A DNA stretch of 64,000 bases, taken from the NCBI GenBank assembly GCA_033065855.1, contig JAVXUO010001246.1, positions 62,001 to 126,000 on the forward strand, given 5' to 3'. The stretch's first letter is position 1, and each line of letters starts with the position of its first letter. The notes under the pieces are model-generated. The model made no database searches, was not told the DNA's origin, and worked only from the letters and a program-made list of their open reading frames with translations. Below, piece after piece: positions 49,102-62,095 of this stretch. The translations under genes and the position numbers were made by a program. Source of the stretch: Escallonia rubra (lineage: Eukaryota; Streptophyta; Magnoliopsida; Escalloniales; Escalloniaceae).

Positions 49102-50537
49102 TTTTTTTTTTATCAATAAATACATCTACTTAATGTTTTCTACCAAAGGGATCATAAAACTTAAATCTAAGTTTACTAACTTGTTTGGTTTGGCTATTAA
49201 TTAGAGTGAAGTTCTAAACTTTTGATAAATTGGTTAACATAATGTCGCAAAGTAATTTGATTTCTCAATCACCAAGAAAATAAGTGGTTTCTTTCGCTAG
49301 GATTGATATTTTTTTTCACCCTTTTGTCAAAAAATTTCTTTAAAAAATACGCAATTGACAATTTAATAATTAATCTTTATATGCTAATTATTTCTGATAA
49401 ATAAGTTAGATGTAATATTGAATAGGTTATAACACTCCATAATTACTCCATTATTATCAAACGGTAACATTTTAAATATATCTTATGTATTCTTATAAGT
49501 CACTAAAAAGAAAGTATCTATGTACCATGTTTATATTATTGAATAGAGTTAAATATGCCAACTATTATCACACTTTTTGACGAATTTTACTTTAAACTTC
49601 GATTTGTGTCAATTTGGACATTTAATTTTTTGATTTAACTAATGAAACCATTTGATTAGTATATGCAAAGTTAAGGATCGTTAAATGTTCACATATCTTT
49701 CACCTGCTTAGCTTAGGGACATTTTTATAACTCTACATGTACTCTTTTTTTCATTCACCTCAGTTCTTCAATTTAATCATCCCAACAATGACCCTAGACC
49801 TTCCCTCCCCACCCAACCCCATGACCACCACCCGCACCGACCACCATATATTCGCCATTGCAACCATCCCATTGTTGTTGTTGCCACCATAGCCGAACCC
49901 ACAATCTTCACATCACCAACAAACAATCCATCAATATCCAAGTTCACTAGCAAAAACATCCACTAGCATCCAGTCCACCCCATCAGTTCCATAACTCCCA
50001 CGTAAGCCTTTCCCACCCATCACAAGGCCACTTCCATAGCCACCCAAGTCCTCGCCACCGCTCACCACCACATTACTGCTACTACCCAGACCCTTGTGAC
50101 CCATCACGACCCGAGCCATCGCCACCAAACACCTACCCAGTTTTATTTCCCTTTCAATGGCTTTTAAAACCCAACCCAAAATAATCTTGTTTTTACTGAA
50201 CCAACCCATCCTTGTATTTGTAAGTAGGTGGTTGGGCAGGTTAAAAGCCAGTAACTCTTTTGGGTGGGTCGGTTAAACCCATCAATACTTGACCCAACTG
50301 ACACCAATACAATTTTCTAACATGTTGAGACAACATCCCTCGATGGTTATTGCCATATGGCTTTGTGGTGGCTCCTCTCCGTAGGGTTCTTCTGTGTCTA
50401 GTAAATTATCCTAATGTATTGTTGTTTGGCAAAAAACAAAGGCCTAAATATTCGAACTGAGTTGCTTAAACAAAGTCAGTGTAAACTCATCCAAAATTCT
50501 ATTTTAACAAGCCAGAAGTAAGGTTCCTTCTATTTTG
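49102..50537. other. Intergenic DNA with a possible truncated relative of the flanking elements
   Basis: From about 49550 an AT-rich 'arm-like' segment (ACTTTAAACTTCGATTTGTGTCAATTTGGACATTTAA) leads into a GC-richer segment at 49780-50220 with many CCACCA/CCCACC strings, the same AT-arm/GC-core pattern as both neighbours. No matching right arm was found, so it may be a truncated element. No gene recognised. Confidence 0.35.
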
Positions 50538-50539
50538 TG

Positions 50540-51955
50540 ATAATTCAATTTCAGTCCCTTGTATTTTTACGCATTTTTTTTGTTGTAATTTTGGTCCCTA
50601 TAGTTCAAAATCCTTGAAACTGATCCATGTACTATTCTCCGTTATCAATTAAGCCCATCTGTTAGCTTTTTCCGTCCAAAATGACCACGTAGTATGCACG
50701 TGGTCACTGTTTTGGGGGTATTCTTGTCAAGTCATACCTATATCTTCTTTTACGAGGTATAACTATAAATTCTTATTTATTTGTTACGAAATCGACCATA
50801 GATCAATTCCCCTTTTTATTTGGGCGTAGTGAATATTTAATACACCCCTAATTCTGAGCTTCATGTTACTCCTCCCAAGCGACATGTCAGGTCCAGGGCG
50901 GTCCCAGTCTAGCTTATCATCCTCCCGGACCAGCTACTTGACAGAAAAATTGTTTAGGGAGAAAGAATGAGCACCACCGTAATAAACCAACGCCATCCAA
51001 ATCGTTGACGTAACCAACCACCACCATCCAAATTGCTGACACTGCCAAATACCATGATCCAAACCCCGCCACCCTAGCCACTACCATCAAAAGCAAGGTT
51101 GCTGTAAATCCCAAACCATTCAAGGAAACTGATTTGTGTCCAATCATAAACCCAACAACACCATTGCTATCGTTACTGCCTCCTCCGTCAACCACCACAA
51201 ACCCTAAAATCTCGTCCAATCCAATCACCAATTTCCACCAACATGCAACAACCATCCAAATCTCAATCTATACATGCATATAAGCACAAGCCCGAGCATG
51301 CGCGCATACACACTGCAACCAATCGCCCCGCCTACCACCACCATCAACCCATCATCTTACCTCAGCCCATAAAGATCACCATAACCCTACCAATGCACCT
51401 CTGATCATACATGAGGCTCGTGGAAATGGATCACGGTGGGTTGCAAATTGGTTCACGACAGCGGTGGGTTCGGCGTTTGCTCGAGGCGGCAAATCTGTAG
51501 ATCGCGAAAATGGATCAAAGTGCGTTATGACATTAGTTCACGCTAGGTTTGGTGTTGGCTCAAGACGGCGGATCTGTGGACCACATAAATGGATTGCCGA
51601 TGGGTCCTGTCGGGGGTCGCAACATTGGTTCGCAGCAGTAGTGGGTTCAGCGTTGGCTTGAAACAATGGATCAGTGGACCGCATGGGTGGAGAGGGCAAA
51701 AACACGGCTGCATGTGTTGGATTTGGGTTTGGAAAATTGTATAGGGCTTTTCTCCAAAATAGGTTGAAAACGAGTTGGACAGAATTACCCCCGAAAACAT
51801 GACCACGTGCCTATCACGTGATCATTTTGGATAGAAAAAGCTAAGAGAGGGGTTTAATAACATAGTGTATGGACATGTTTCAAGGATTTTGAACTACATG
51901 AATCAAATTTAAAAAACAAGTAAAGTACAAGAGACTGAAATATGAAATTATCACT
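50540..51955. mobile_element. Mutator-like element with about 190-bp inverted repeats
   Basis: The left arm TGATAATTCAATTTCAGTCCCTTGTATTTT...TAGTTCAAAATCCTTGAAAC...TTAGCTTTTTCCGTCCAAAATGACCACG...GCACGTGGTCA...GGGGGTA matches the complement of the right arm ending at about 51955. Flanks CTTCTATTTT and CTTCTCTCTT agree at 8 of 10 positions, a possible eroded 9-10-bp duplication. The GC-richer interior holds Val/Gly-rich or Ser/Pro-rich frames on either strand without a recognised product. Confidence 0.7.
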
Positions 51956-51988
51956 TCTCTCTTTTCCATTGACTAAGTCAATTACTAA

Positions 51989-52443
51989 GACTGTGTTTGG
52001 ATGAGACAATTGAATTGGGAATTTCACTTTCATAGAGGATTTTGAAATACATGGTATAAAATTCCTTGTTTAGATACTGATAAGATGGATTTACCAAATT
52101 CTAGGAGGGATTTGGAAATGAAATTTGGTGTGCTAAAATTCCTTCTAGAAATAACTAGTCCAGACTAGTTGTTTGTCAAATCTTTTCACATAAAGAGTCT
52201 CCATTATTTTAGATAACTTCTTCCATAAAAAAAGGAGATGTTCTCTCTCATTAGTTTGTACCTATACACTATTAAATAATCTAGGTTCAAATTTTCAAAT
52301 GTAAATTCACATATGAAATATTCAATCTACAAAATCGCCCAAACACAATATTTGTAATTCCATAAATTTGTAAATCAATGAATTTCAAAATGAATGGATT
52401 TTGAAATACAAGGTAATTTGAAATTCTTCATCCAAACACACTG
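51989..52443. mobile_element. MITE with ACTGTGTTTGGATGA inverted ends
   Basis: ACTGTGTTTGGATGAGACAATTGAATT at 51989 is inverted at the right end as TTCATCCAAACACACTGT (about 52426-52443). Inner parts also pair (GATTTTGAAATACATGG against the complement of GGATTTTGAAATACAAGG). The TGTTTGGATG terminus recurs in many plant MITEs. There is no coding capacity and the flanking duplication is unclear. Confidence 0.65.
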
Positions 52444-52474
52444 TAAGAGTTCTTTTTTCTCGAAGTGTTGATTC

Positions 52475-52837
52475 AGGCTCCATTTGACAACACTTTCAGT
52501 TTTGATTTTCTGTTTTCAAAAAAATAAAAACCAATTCCAGTAAAAAAAAATAGTCACCGGTCGTCTGTGGCTGTCGGCCGCCAGCAGTAGCCAGCGATGG
52601 TCGCCGGCAGTGGACAGTGGCGGTGGGCGATGGCTGCCGGCGGTGGGAGGGTGGTGGTGGTGGTTGTCTCAAAATAAAAACCAAAACTGAAAACTGAAAC
52701 TCATTTTTGGAGTTTTAAAAAAGTCATCATTTAAAAACTGGTTTTTTAAACTGGAAAAAACAAAAACTGTTCGCCAAACATGCTTATTTTTTGCAGATTA
52801 CAAAACTGGAAAAAAAAAACTCTGTCAAACGGGGCCT
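52475..52837. mobile_element. MITE with AGGCTCCATTTGACA inverted ends
   Basis: AGGCTCCATTTGACAACACTTTCAGTTTT at 52475 pairs with the complement of AAAACTCTGTCAAACGGGGCCT, which ends at 52837. Inner repeats ATAAAAACCAAT and CTGAAAACTGAAAC extend the fold-back, and a short GC-rich core (CGCCGGCAGTGG type) sits in the middle. It is 363 bp and non-coding, the last element before the expansin 3' side. Confidence 0.7.
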
Positions 52838-53237
52838 TAAATTAGTCATCTGAAGTTGCAAGTCTGCGACGAGAAAATTATTGGCTTAAACAACAGTTAT
52901 TGATAATATGTTGCATCGTGAATGTCATTTGGGTAGAATACTCATCCATAAAGTTTTCATATTTAAGAAACTCGAAAGCCAAATATAGACAAATTCTTGA
53001 AAAGCTAACATTAGTACATCAATAAATCTTAATGTTTTGATAGCTGCGATCTCCTGACCATGCAGCCACTCCAGCTCCTGCTGTTGTTTCAACAATTGAC
53101 ATTAGCACACATTGCACATTCCTAAACACTCCCATTTTCTCTCTCACTTTCCTTAATTTCCTGAGGAGAAAGAGGTGTGGGGGAGCAGACAAAAGGAAAA
53201 GGAAAAGACTGGCCATGAATTGTTCAAACTCCCACAT

Positions 53238-55047
53238 TCAGACCCTGAAATTCTTTCCCATGAAAGTTTGGCCAAACTGCCAATTAGACGGTACAATGTT
53301 CCATGAAGTGGAAGTGCGACGGTCGCTGCCCCTGACCCTGAAGGAGAGTGACTGCCCAACCAGCACCGTGTCGGACTGCCAGTTCTGGCCCCAGTTGCGG
53401 CTCATGGCCATCCAGCCCGTCCTGGAACCTTTAACCCACACCTTCGCAATATCCCCTGCTCCTGCGACATTTGTGATCAGAACCAAGTTGAAGTAACGGA
53501 AGCCAGCTATCGTGAACCTCATTCCTCCTCGCCTTCGGCACGGCACGCTGTAAATTATAGTAGCAGATACAATTGAGATTCATCCAAGTATATAGCAAAA
53601 AAGGTAAATATACAGAAGCTTGTATGAAAGAGATGGATAGTATGACGAATCAAGAGAAACAGAAACAACTTGACCCATATGCACCCCTAATAACTATATA
53701 CTGGTTTGGCATTAAAGCCACCTGATATGAAACTGTATTGATTAGCTTCATGTAATATCCAATCTAAATGACTGAAAATGGCTTCTATACTGTGATCACT
53801 GCAAGCGTAACAGATGCCTTACCGGCGGTAAGAGACGGGAACAATGCCGGCGCGGTACTTCGCGATTCTGAGGAAAATGGGCATGGAAAGGTCGAAGTGG
53901 GGGCGAGGAGGGTTGCACCACCCGCCATCGTCATTGGGCAAGTCATAGTTGGGCGGGCAGAAGTTGGTGGCGGTGATGAAAATGGAGGGGCTGCCGCGGA
54001 TGCACCACTGAGGGGTGTTGACACACTTGAGCTCAAAACAAGCACCGCAGCTGAAGCCATTGTTGAAAAGGGCCGTGCTTAGCGCCGCCGTCTTCACGCC
54101 GTAGCCTTGGCTGTGCAGATTCCTGTACCCACAAGCTCCTCCTGCGGTAAGAATTTGTGTATGATTGTAGAAAGCTTGAAAGCATATGGGTTCGGCTATT
54201 TTCAATGTTAAATTGGCACTTCCAAGTTTGAATGCCTTTAAGAAACAGGTTAATTAAAATCTTTAATCCGGATTATAACTAGTAGACAGAGGTGTGAACA
54301 TAGCTCTAAATTAAGAAAGGAATGCGGAGAGATTTTTAAAAAAATTCCAAAGGTAAAGCAACAAATTGCATCAAAATCTTGATTTTTAAAAAAAATAAAA
54401 TAATGACATTGATAATAAAGGATAGACAGTGTTCACATCTCATCATACAATATCACAGAACCAGAATAAGTGATGACATGCTCGAACATGATATGTAGTA
54501 GTTGATAGATGATGTGCTTCCTTGAGTTGATCAGTACGTAACAGTCCTATCAATACAAAGGTAGTGAAATTCTGACCCTAAAATCCTGAAGTTTGCAACA
54601 AGAAACACATAATTATTCTTTCTTTATTTAGAGCGGAAACTTTGAGAACCAAAAAATTTAGCGGTTTCGTGATAAGTCATTGCTAAGAGCAAGTTTCAGT
54701 AATCAAAATATCGTCAAAAGCAACAAGTGATACTAAAAGAAGAGACACACAAAAATACCCTAACAGGCTTTAGGGTTTTCATGTGATTAATTCTTAAAGT
54801 ATAAGGTCAGACAAACTCAAGGAACTATATACAAGTATTGATGAAGGAAATGAAAGAAATGTAGCAAAGGGAGATGTGTCAGTTTGAGTTGAGTACCCAT
54901 GGTTCCAGAGGCATCAAGCCCACCATAGAACGTAGCATGTGCGCTCTGCCATTGCCCGGCGCCGGTGTAAACTCCCGGTACACGGCCATCAACCACCTTC
55001 AAAAGAGTGAAGAAAGAAACAATGCAAGCGACACCCACGGTTGACAT
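53238..55047 (-). CDS. EXPA: Alpha-expansin (EXPA)
   Basis: Three exons, 55047-54897, 54141-53823 and 53547-53238, join to 259 aa with GT-AG borders. A hydrophobic signal peptide (about residues 1-21, [14 protein letters not shown]) precedes the mature start [14 protein letters not shown]. The double-psi beta-barrel domain carries HATFYGG, SGTMGGACGY, the Cys pairs C54, C82, C85, C90, C97, C112, C126, and the HFD motif at 132-134. The CBM63-type C-terminal domain has [16 protein letters not shown] and ends [15 protein letters not shown]. Length and both intron positions fit the alpha-expansin family. Alpha-expansins act in the cell wall, loosening cellulose-hemicellulose contacts at acid pH without hydrolysis. 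The exact EXPA number cannot be given. The gene looks intact. Intron 1 (54142-54896) and intron 2 (53548-53822) are ordinary. Confidence 0.96.
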
Positions 55048-57921
55048 TTCTGCTGTGTCTTGAGAGAGAGAGAGAGTCAGAACATATGACGAGAGTGAAG
55101 AAGTTGAACTAGTACTTATGGAGGCCGCAGGGGAAGAAAAAGAGGGAGAAAATCGAGAGACATTCCCCACATTAATGTTGCTTGGCCAGTCCATAATTAA
55201 GGGTCCAATTACCGGAAATTCCATCCTCAGAGATTTTCAAACGTGCCCATCTTGGTATTTGAATCTGTCACGTCTAAAAGGAAACAGCAATGGATTAGGA
55301 TATTTGATTGGAGAGGGCAAGCTCGGGGCCACAGTTGCACAAGGCTGATCGATCTTTGCTTGAATTGCAAGTTTGTGCTATTTAGTAACCAAAGGGCTCT
55401 TTTCAAGATTTCCTCTCAATATTCCTTTTTTCCGTTTCCCTTTTGAGCTTGTTTTTGCATCCAACTTTTTTTACCATATTTAATTTGTAGACTCTCCTAT
55501 CCCACTACCTGTAATATCGGTTACGTTCATAGTCCAAAGTTCGCTTAAAATGTATTTTCCGTCACGAAATGTCATAAAATACTCATAGAAAAACATGCCA
55601 GTGTCAATTTCTTTTCTTTTCTTTTTTTGTTTTTGTTTTTGAGTCTGCACTAGACTTTTGGTGATAATAACGCCAAATTTGCAGCTAAGTATGTAAGGTG
55701 ACTATACAAGAAAATTTTTATTGCTGAGAAGGTAAAATTAAGGTTACCATGAATAGTAGAGAGAAGAATATGGTGCCTATAAAATGCACTTACAATAGGT
55801 AGGGTGGTGAACCATGTGTTCAACCGATCGACATACAAGAGCTTGTGAAGGCAGCAGCAACTGTGCTTTCAAACTCTTAAATTAGTCTGTAACATAGACT
55901 TGTAACCACATCTTGCCTTTATTCTGACTGAAGGTGGTTAAAGGTTGAGAAGGGCTACATGGATATAGCCTAGCACTTGCATTGGGCAAGAAAAGAGAAA
56001 GGGAGGCATAACAACTTGCATGTGACCTATGGTTGATGGAGTGAATGCCGAGTTCATATGATACTTCAATTTTCCCTATGGAGGCCTCTTACATTTGAGA
56101 GCATTAGCAGTATGCCGATCTAGGCCGGTGAAGTACTCTTATTCAGGTTTACTGATGGATTCATTAATTCATCCATATACAAAAATGTAGTAATCTACTT
56201 AGCCAAATGAAGTCACAGTTAGATTTGGCATCTAGCTATATGGAAAGCAGTATAGACAAGGCGAAAAGAAGTTGCAATGGTAATGTACAAGGTATACAAA
56301 AGAAGTAACAAATGAGTTACATTTCAACTTCCGTTTTGTCAAATCGTATTGCCTTCTAACCATAGGGCTTGACCGGTGGTTAAGGAGGTTTGCTTTACCT
56401 TTTGTAGTTAAACTTTGAGGCCAACACCCAGATGTGTGAGTCAGACAGGTGGGAGAGATGCACCCTTGAAATCATCCAAAGGGAGGATATTCCTTACCGT
56501 CCAAATGGAAAAAAGTATAAAAAGATTCAAATTAGCCGCTAAAAACAAATTTGAGTCCTAATCTTTTTGAAGATTAGGACTCGAACTTGTGAGTTTGCAC
56601 TGGAAAAAAAAAAAGTTTGCACATCTAAATTGTTTTTGCGCATAATCTTTGAATTTTGTTTTCCACCATATGCAATTTTATAAATTATACTTTCCGGCAT
56701 TATATAACACTCAATAGCAAGGTTTTACACCAACGTAAGTTTGCTGGAAAAAAAAAATAGCTAGATATAAAGTATCTATCTAAACAAAGACAACTAAAAT
56801 ACCGAAGATGAATCTTCTTAACTGAACGTGAACGTAGGCAAAATCTCATAGTAAGGTCCAGTGACTCCGGTCCTGCCAACACATGTGGCTTCCCTAATCT
56901 TCACCGGTTTTTGCTTTGGGGCAGATAGCTGTTAATTGTTAACATTAACCTGGTTCAAATTTATCCATCAAATCTTCATCCGATCGCTAGCTTGACTACC
57001 TCAAACTTGCAATTTCCGGCATTCTTGGTTTGACTCACCATTCAATATCCCAAGTTTAATTAAAACGAGCAGATTTGCTAATTTTGTGTGATTTTTAATC
57101 TTAGGTTCCTAGCATGATAAATAAGCAAATATCTAGTTGTCGAGATGGTGCTTATTTCGAGCGATCAATTGTCAAAAGCTACCCTACTAGACGACATGGG
57201 AATTGTTCCCTCTACTATGTTAGATATGTCGGTTCTTGTTGTTACTGGGTTAGATTGTTAAGAGCTTCTTCACGAAAGCGCGAGCGCACTGCCATTTACA
57301 CGCACATGCTTGTCACCATATTTACATGTATATATATGCTGATTGTTATGTCCCATATATACGTATATAGCTGTCAAAAAAAAAAAGATCCGAAAATAAA
57401 AAAAGCAACTTCCCATCAAAGTTATAAAAAAAAAAAAGTTTTCACAACTGCCGCTCTGCCTCCTCCCAGGCCCAAATTTTAGCGTGAGAGTCAATCAATT
57501 TCAGAATGTCAGGACACTCATAACCACTGAAGGAGTGGTGGGGATATCCTCCATTCTAATTTAGTAAACTTTGAGGGTAAGTTAGAGTTGTATTCACTAT
57601 GCCTGTCTTTGCATCCCAATAGTACCTAACAACCTACCCATAATGTACCCTCAATATTTGGCGTAGTTTGTTCTTCATCTTCTGTCCCCACAAAGTTTCC
57701 TTTCGGGTTGTGGACCGGAGAGGCAGCTAGCTAGGTTGCTTTGGATGTGAACCATATGATATAACTGTCCCTCAACTTTCTACATGACCTACTTGTCATT
57801 CTTACCACTAGCCTTTTGCATAGCATCCAAAGGCATGTGAATATGCCCCACAAGAATTTATCACCCGTGGTGCCTACTTTGCCTATAGACTACGCTGGTC
57901 ATTCCTTAAAACTGCCCTAAT
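55048..57921. other. Intergenic DNA upstream of the expansin
   Basis: A GA-rich tract (CTCTCTCTCTCTC on the gene strand, about 55062-55075) lies just before the expansin ATG and probably belongs to its leader. Farther out the sequence is AT-rich with A runs near 56607, 56747 and 57428. No gene or bounded repeat was recognised. Confidence 0.4.
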
Positions 57922-58205
57922 TTTGTGTGTGTGTGTGTGTGATAAATGGCGGGACCGTGAGGCTATGATCCAACAGACAGGAAGTATTGCGTCCCGGGGA
58001 TCACAAGACCACCACATACGTCTAAGCCCCCAATTCTCGCTCCCATGTCAGGGCCGAAGCACACCAGGAACATTTCTTGTGGAGCATATGCAAAGTCGAT
58101 GACGTAAGTTTACCCCAATAAGAAGGAACATGCAGGGACTTGAACCCAAATGGTATGCCTGAGATCCTGCGATCCACTAAACCAACTCCTTGTTGGTGGT
58201 CCTAG
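57922..58205 (-). mobile_element. tRNA-derived SINE
   Basis: On the minus strand a Pol III A box TGGTTTAGTGG (58184-58174) and a B box GGGTTCAAGTCCC (58147-58135) are spaced as in a tRNA. A tRNA-unrelated body of about 190 bases follows and ends in ATTTATCACACACACAC, a simple (CA)n tail (57941-57925 on the plus strand as (GT)n). This is the structure of a plant SINE. It cannot fold as a complete tRNA: no CCA-side acceptor stem pairs with the start. The 5' end is approximate and no target duplication was confirmed. Confidence 0.65.
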
Positions 58206-59240
58206 TACACTTGAATTCAACGTTAGTGTATTCATCTAATGAAGATTTATGTAGGAGGCAGGGGTGGCCTTCTAAATTTCCTCTACAGATTCACCTTCAT
58301 CTGTATGTTGGTGCCTTGTATAATGAAGTCAAACAGTTAGCAGGGGTTAATATATAGTTGCTACTTTAGACTATGCACAAGAATGGGTCATTATCTCTGA
58401 TCCTTTCATACCATGAACTATTGAGCGGGCGCAAGCGACATCAATCCTACTGGCGCGCCTTTAGGCACAATTGCATGCTTTCACTCATATAACCATCCAT
58501 ATTAATTGATTCACTTTTTCTTCTCTCACTGATTATTGGAGTTGACGAGCTTTTATGTATATGTTTGCTACTTTGTTTATATAACGCTTTTACTTGGTGC
58601 ATACAACACGATATTGTTATGAATGTTCTTATTTTCATTTATATAGCATTACGGTGGGGAATTTAGACATACTTCGAGTTCCCATTTCCGTTGATTTAGG
58701 CTTACGACAGAAGATCCAGACATACTTCCTAAGACACCAGGGTGTTTGCACAATCGCTGGTAGTACAACAAACACTACCTTAGCTTCTTCAATAAGAACT
58801 TGTGTTCCTCTAGGATTATATGGTAGCAGAAGATAATTCGATAGTTTATTAGCTCAGTTGCAACAAAGGAAGATGATCGACCTTATTGGTAAGAAGTTGT
58901 GCAACTTACCATCCGGAATTCGTATTATTCAGTTGCCTTCTGTCTCTCTCATTTTTGTATTATTCGGTCCTATCTTGGTTTGTAATAACTTTTTAGTTAT
59001 ACTCTTCATATTGCTATAATTTTCTTTAGATATTAATGTAGTTCTATCCTTTAAAAAAAAAGTCCTTTTTATAATTTATTGGCAACTTTTTTAAACGTCA
59101 GAGTGATTGTCCTATCTTTTTCTCAATCCGCCATACCATTGACTTCAAACTTCTCATTCTTTTACCCTCTCATCTTCTTATTCAATGGCACCGTTGCTCT
59201 GTACACGCACTAAATAGTGATAAAAAATGTATGATAATAA
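58206..59240. other. Intergenic DNA, no gene seen
   Basis: AT-rich sequence with an ATTTTAGTT/TTTCTTT-type composition and an A run at about 59053. No exon, RNA gene or bounded repeat was recognised. Confidence 0.4.
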
Positions 59241-61600
59241 ATTGATAGATTGTTGATGCCAATGAAGTGGGTTCACAGTCGACGTAGATGTGCCACAAGG
59301 AATGTAGAGCGAGCCAAATGTTAAGTGTGCTTATGTGGGACATAGTAAAGATGGAGTAAGGATAGAGACTAAGGGCTTCCCAGACAGAGCTTGAGTAGTG
59401 GCGGTGTTGCGAGGGTGATAAGGGTTGGGTGAATACTCGACGACAGTGACCATCCAATACTTAGGTCCAGTGTCAGGGTCCTATATGTTTTTTTCTCTAG
59501 AATTATAAAACTCTGAAATTTTAGAGTGAGAAAGTGAAAATGAGTTCGAAAAATGTGAAGTCCTCAAGATGAATTCTCAAGTCCCCTATTTATAGGGGTT
59601 GAGATGATGATGCCATTAATCGACACGTGGCGTTTTTCGAGAGTGACATGTCACATGGGCCCAGAGGTGCCATCGTTCCATTAACTGTTGGTCGCATATT
59701 CACTTAGCCCTGGAAAGACTGGCCCACATAGCGTCGGTGTGGCCGCTAGAGAGCCCTCTTGATCTAGCCACCAGTCCAAAACCCTTTGCAGAGTCCCACA
59801 AGGCGTCGAGAGATGCCAATAACCTAACAACGGTGAGGAAGGCTAGACGCCCAACTGCCAAGCGAACTATGCGCAATGTCCTCCGGAGACCTGCTCCTAT
59901 CTTAGGGTGACCCGGGGTCATAGTCCTTAGGGGTGCGATGAAAAGCCCATAATGCCAGAGCACGTAGACTAGTCACACAGATACCCTAACGGAGATAGTG
60001 TCTTAAAGAGCGAACCTATCCCGCGGGTGAATCCTCATGCAAGAGGAGTCGTCTACCTAACTGGCTGAGGTAGTGTCCGGAAGGAGTCGCCTGCTCGACA
60101 CGCCGAGGTAGTGTCCAGGAAGAATCGCTTACCAGCGGGTCGAGGCAGTTTCACGAAGGAGTTGCCTACCTAGCAAAAGGGGAGTTGGAGATCCCTAGCA
60201 GAGATAGTGTCTCAAAAAGCGAGCCTATCCCAAGGGTGAGTCCTTGTGCCGGAGCACTCGGAGCGTGCCAAGATAGTGTCCGGAAGAATCATGTACCTGA
60301 TGGACCGAGATAGCATCTCGGAGGAGTCGTCTAACTGGCAGAAGGGGAGTCTTTTTGCCGGAGCACTTAAAGCTCCCTGACGGAGAGAGTGTCCATGAGG
60401 AGTTGCCTATCCCCGCGGGTGAGTCCTTGTGTTGGAGCACTCGAAGCATGCCAAGGTAGTGTCTCAAAAGAGTCGTCTACCTAGCGGAAGGGGAGTCTTC
60501 ATGCCGGAGCACTTAGAGCTCCCTGAAGGATATAGTGTCCCGGGGGAGTCGCTTATCTTGTGGGTAAGTCCTTGTGCAGGAGCACTCAAAGCGCGCCAAG
60601 GTAGTATCCCCGAGGATTCGCCTACCCCACGGGTCGAGATAGTGTCCCAGAGGAGTCGTCTACCTGGTGGAAGGGGAGTCTTCATACCGGAGCACTTGGA
60701 GCTCTATGGCGGAGATAATGTCCCGGAGGAGTCGCTAATCCCCGCGGGATGCTGCACACTCCGTGAAGTGGGTAGAAGCATGTTCCACGACTAAGGCAAG
60801 GTGTGCATGGTGTGATGAAAGGATGGACCAATGCTAGGGGGCGCAGTAATGTACCAAAGAGCTGAGGGGTGCGATTGTGTTAGTAGTGTAGTGCATGAGT
60901 GTCGTGATGTATGATGTGCCGGGAGAAGGTGGCATGGAAAAGGCGCACGGGTGTGGCGATTGGTGTCGCGCAGTTGGGCAGGGCGTCGTGTTGGGGGCAC
61001 GTGATGCAAAAACGGTGCTCGGGGGTGGCGACTAGTGTCACGAAGTCGAGCATCCTATTTGAGGCACATGACGTGGAGACGACGCTCGAGACGGCAACTT
61101 GTGTTGCAGAGTTAGGCGTCATGCCAGGTTGGGATAGCAATGGTCCAAATGTGTACAGCCAGACGCGTCAGCCAGATTGGAATAACAGAGGTTCAAGCGT
61201 GCATAGCCAGAATGGGATAACAACATAAGCCCCATGTATGCGGTATGCGCGAATATGCGAACTGGGACGTGTAGGGCATGCATATTCTCAAATTCGTACT
61301 TAGAAGAATTTTTTATGTTTGTTGGCCGAAGAGTTGCTAGCATCATTGAATGACGAGGCTGAAGCCTGGGGACGTTTGGGCTTTGATACAGGGGCACAAC
61401 GATCGAGGCAGGTGCGCGGTCGGGCGTCGCAGCGCAGGGGTGTGGCCAAGGGTGCTGAACAATGAATGGGAGGAGTAGGCGGTTCGAGCTGCCTTGTGCA
61501 CCCCTTACTAAGCTCGTGGACCTTACGAGGCATCGCAACACGGGAGAAGCAACAATGGGCAATGGGCGCGGTCGGGTGTCACAACACGGGGGCGTGGCAA
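59241..61600 (+). repeat. LTR-like leader plus GC-rich array, copy 1
   Basis: From TTGATGCCAATGAAGTGGGTTCA through about 59960 this copy is alignable with 62096-62860. It includes CTTCCCAGACAG, TCTAGAATTATAAAACTCT..ATTTTAGAGTGAGAAAGTGA, a TATA-type CCCCTATTTATAGGGG at 59584-59597, and AGTCCCACAAGGCGTC. It continues into imperfect GC-rich repeats at about 60000-60760 built on GGAGCACTCGAAGC and CCGGAGCACTTAGAGCTCC. A second array-like zone at 60900-61130 has GGCACGTGATG-type motifs. A promoter-bearing leader before arrays suggests an LTR or LTR-derived non-autonomous retroelement, but no gag-pol, primer-binding site or exact termini were found. Confidence 0.55.
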
Positions 61601-62095
61601 CGGTCCGAAGTGATATTTTTTGTGAATTTTTTAGGCATTAAAATATACTTAACCCTTACTACCGAAAAAGTTAAAATATCAAAATTGAAAAATGAACGGC
61701 CAAGTCAACGTGCCGTCAAAAGGCACATACTACTTCCAAGCTGTTAAACTACGCGATGTTAGACAACAACTTTTGAAACTAATAATGACATCCATACAAT
61801 TTCTCATCTATTTTCTCTACAATAACAATAATAATAATACTATAGTGCCAACACCATTTTAATTGTATGATATAGTTTTTTCGAGGCAACATCTTATGCT
61901 ATAGGGGCCATGTTTGAACTCTCTTCAAATTTTAGACCGGTGACTCTTACTTTTTTTACGTAGTTCAATATTTTCTTTCTTTCTATTTGCAAGCATTGCG
62001 TGTGACAAGTGCCAATGAGAAATGATTGTGAATGAATAAATTCTTACTGCAATTTGAATTTTAAAAATCTTCTAATTTCGTATATAGTTACAATT
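61601..62095. other. AT-rich spacer between the two repeat copies
   Basis: About 0.5 kb of AT-rich DNA with no coding exon. The composition changes sharply from the GC-rich arrays on both sides. It could be the interior of a short retroelement or plain host DNA; the sequence does not decide. Confidence 0.35.

Noticed and set aside
53768..54082. 104-residue plus-strand open frame
   Set aside because: Antisense shadow of expansin exon 2; the minus-strand expansin reading is unambiguous.
56350..56480. Second SINE-like segment (GGCTTGACCGGTGGTTAAGGAGG)
   Set aside because: The stretch weakly resembles a Pol III A-box context, but no B box at the right spacing and no simple-sequence tail were found.
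58135..58190. Functional tRNA gene
   Set aside because: A and B boxes are present, but the sequence does not close into a cloverleaf with a paired acceptor stem; a SINE explains it better.
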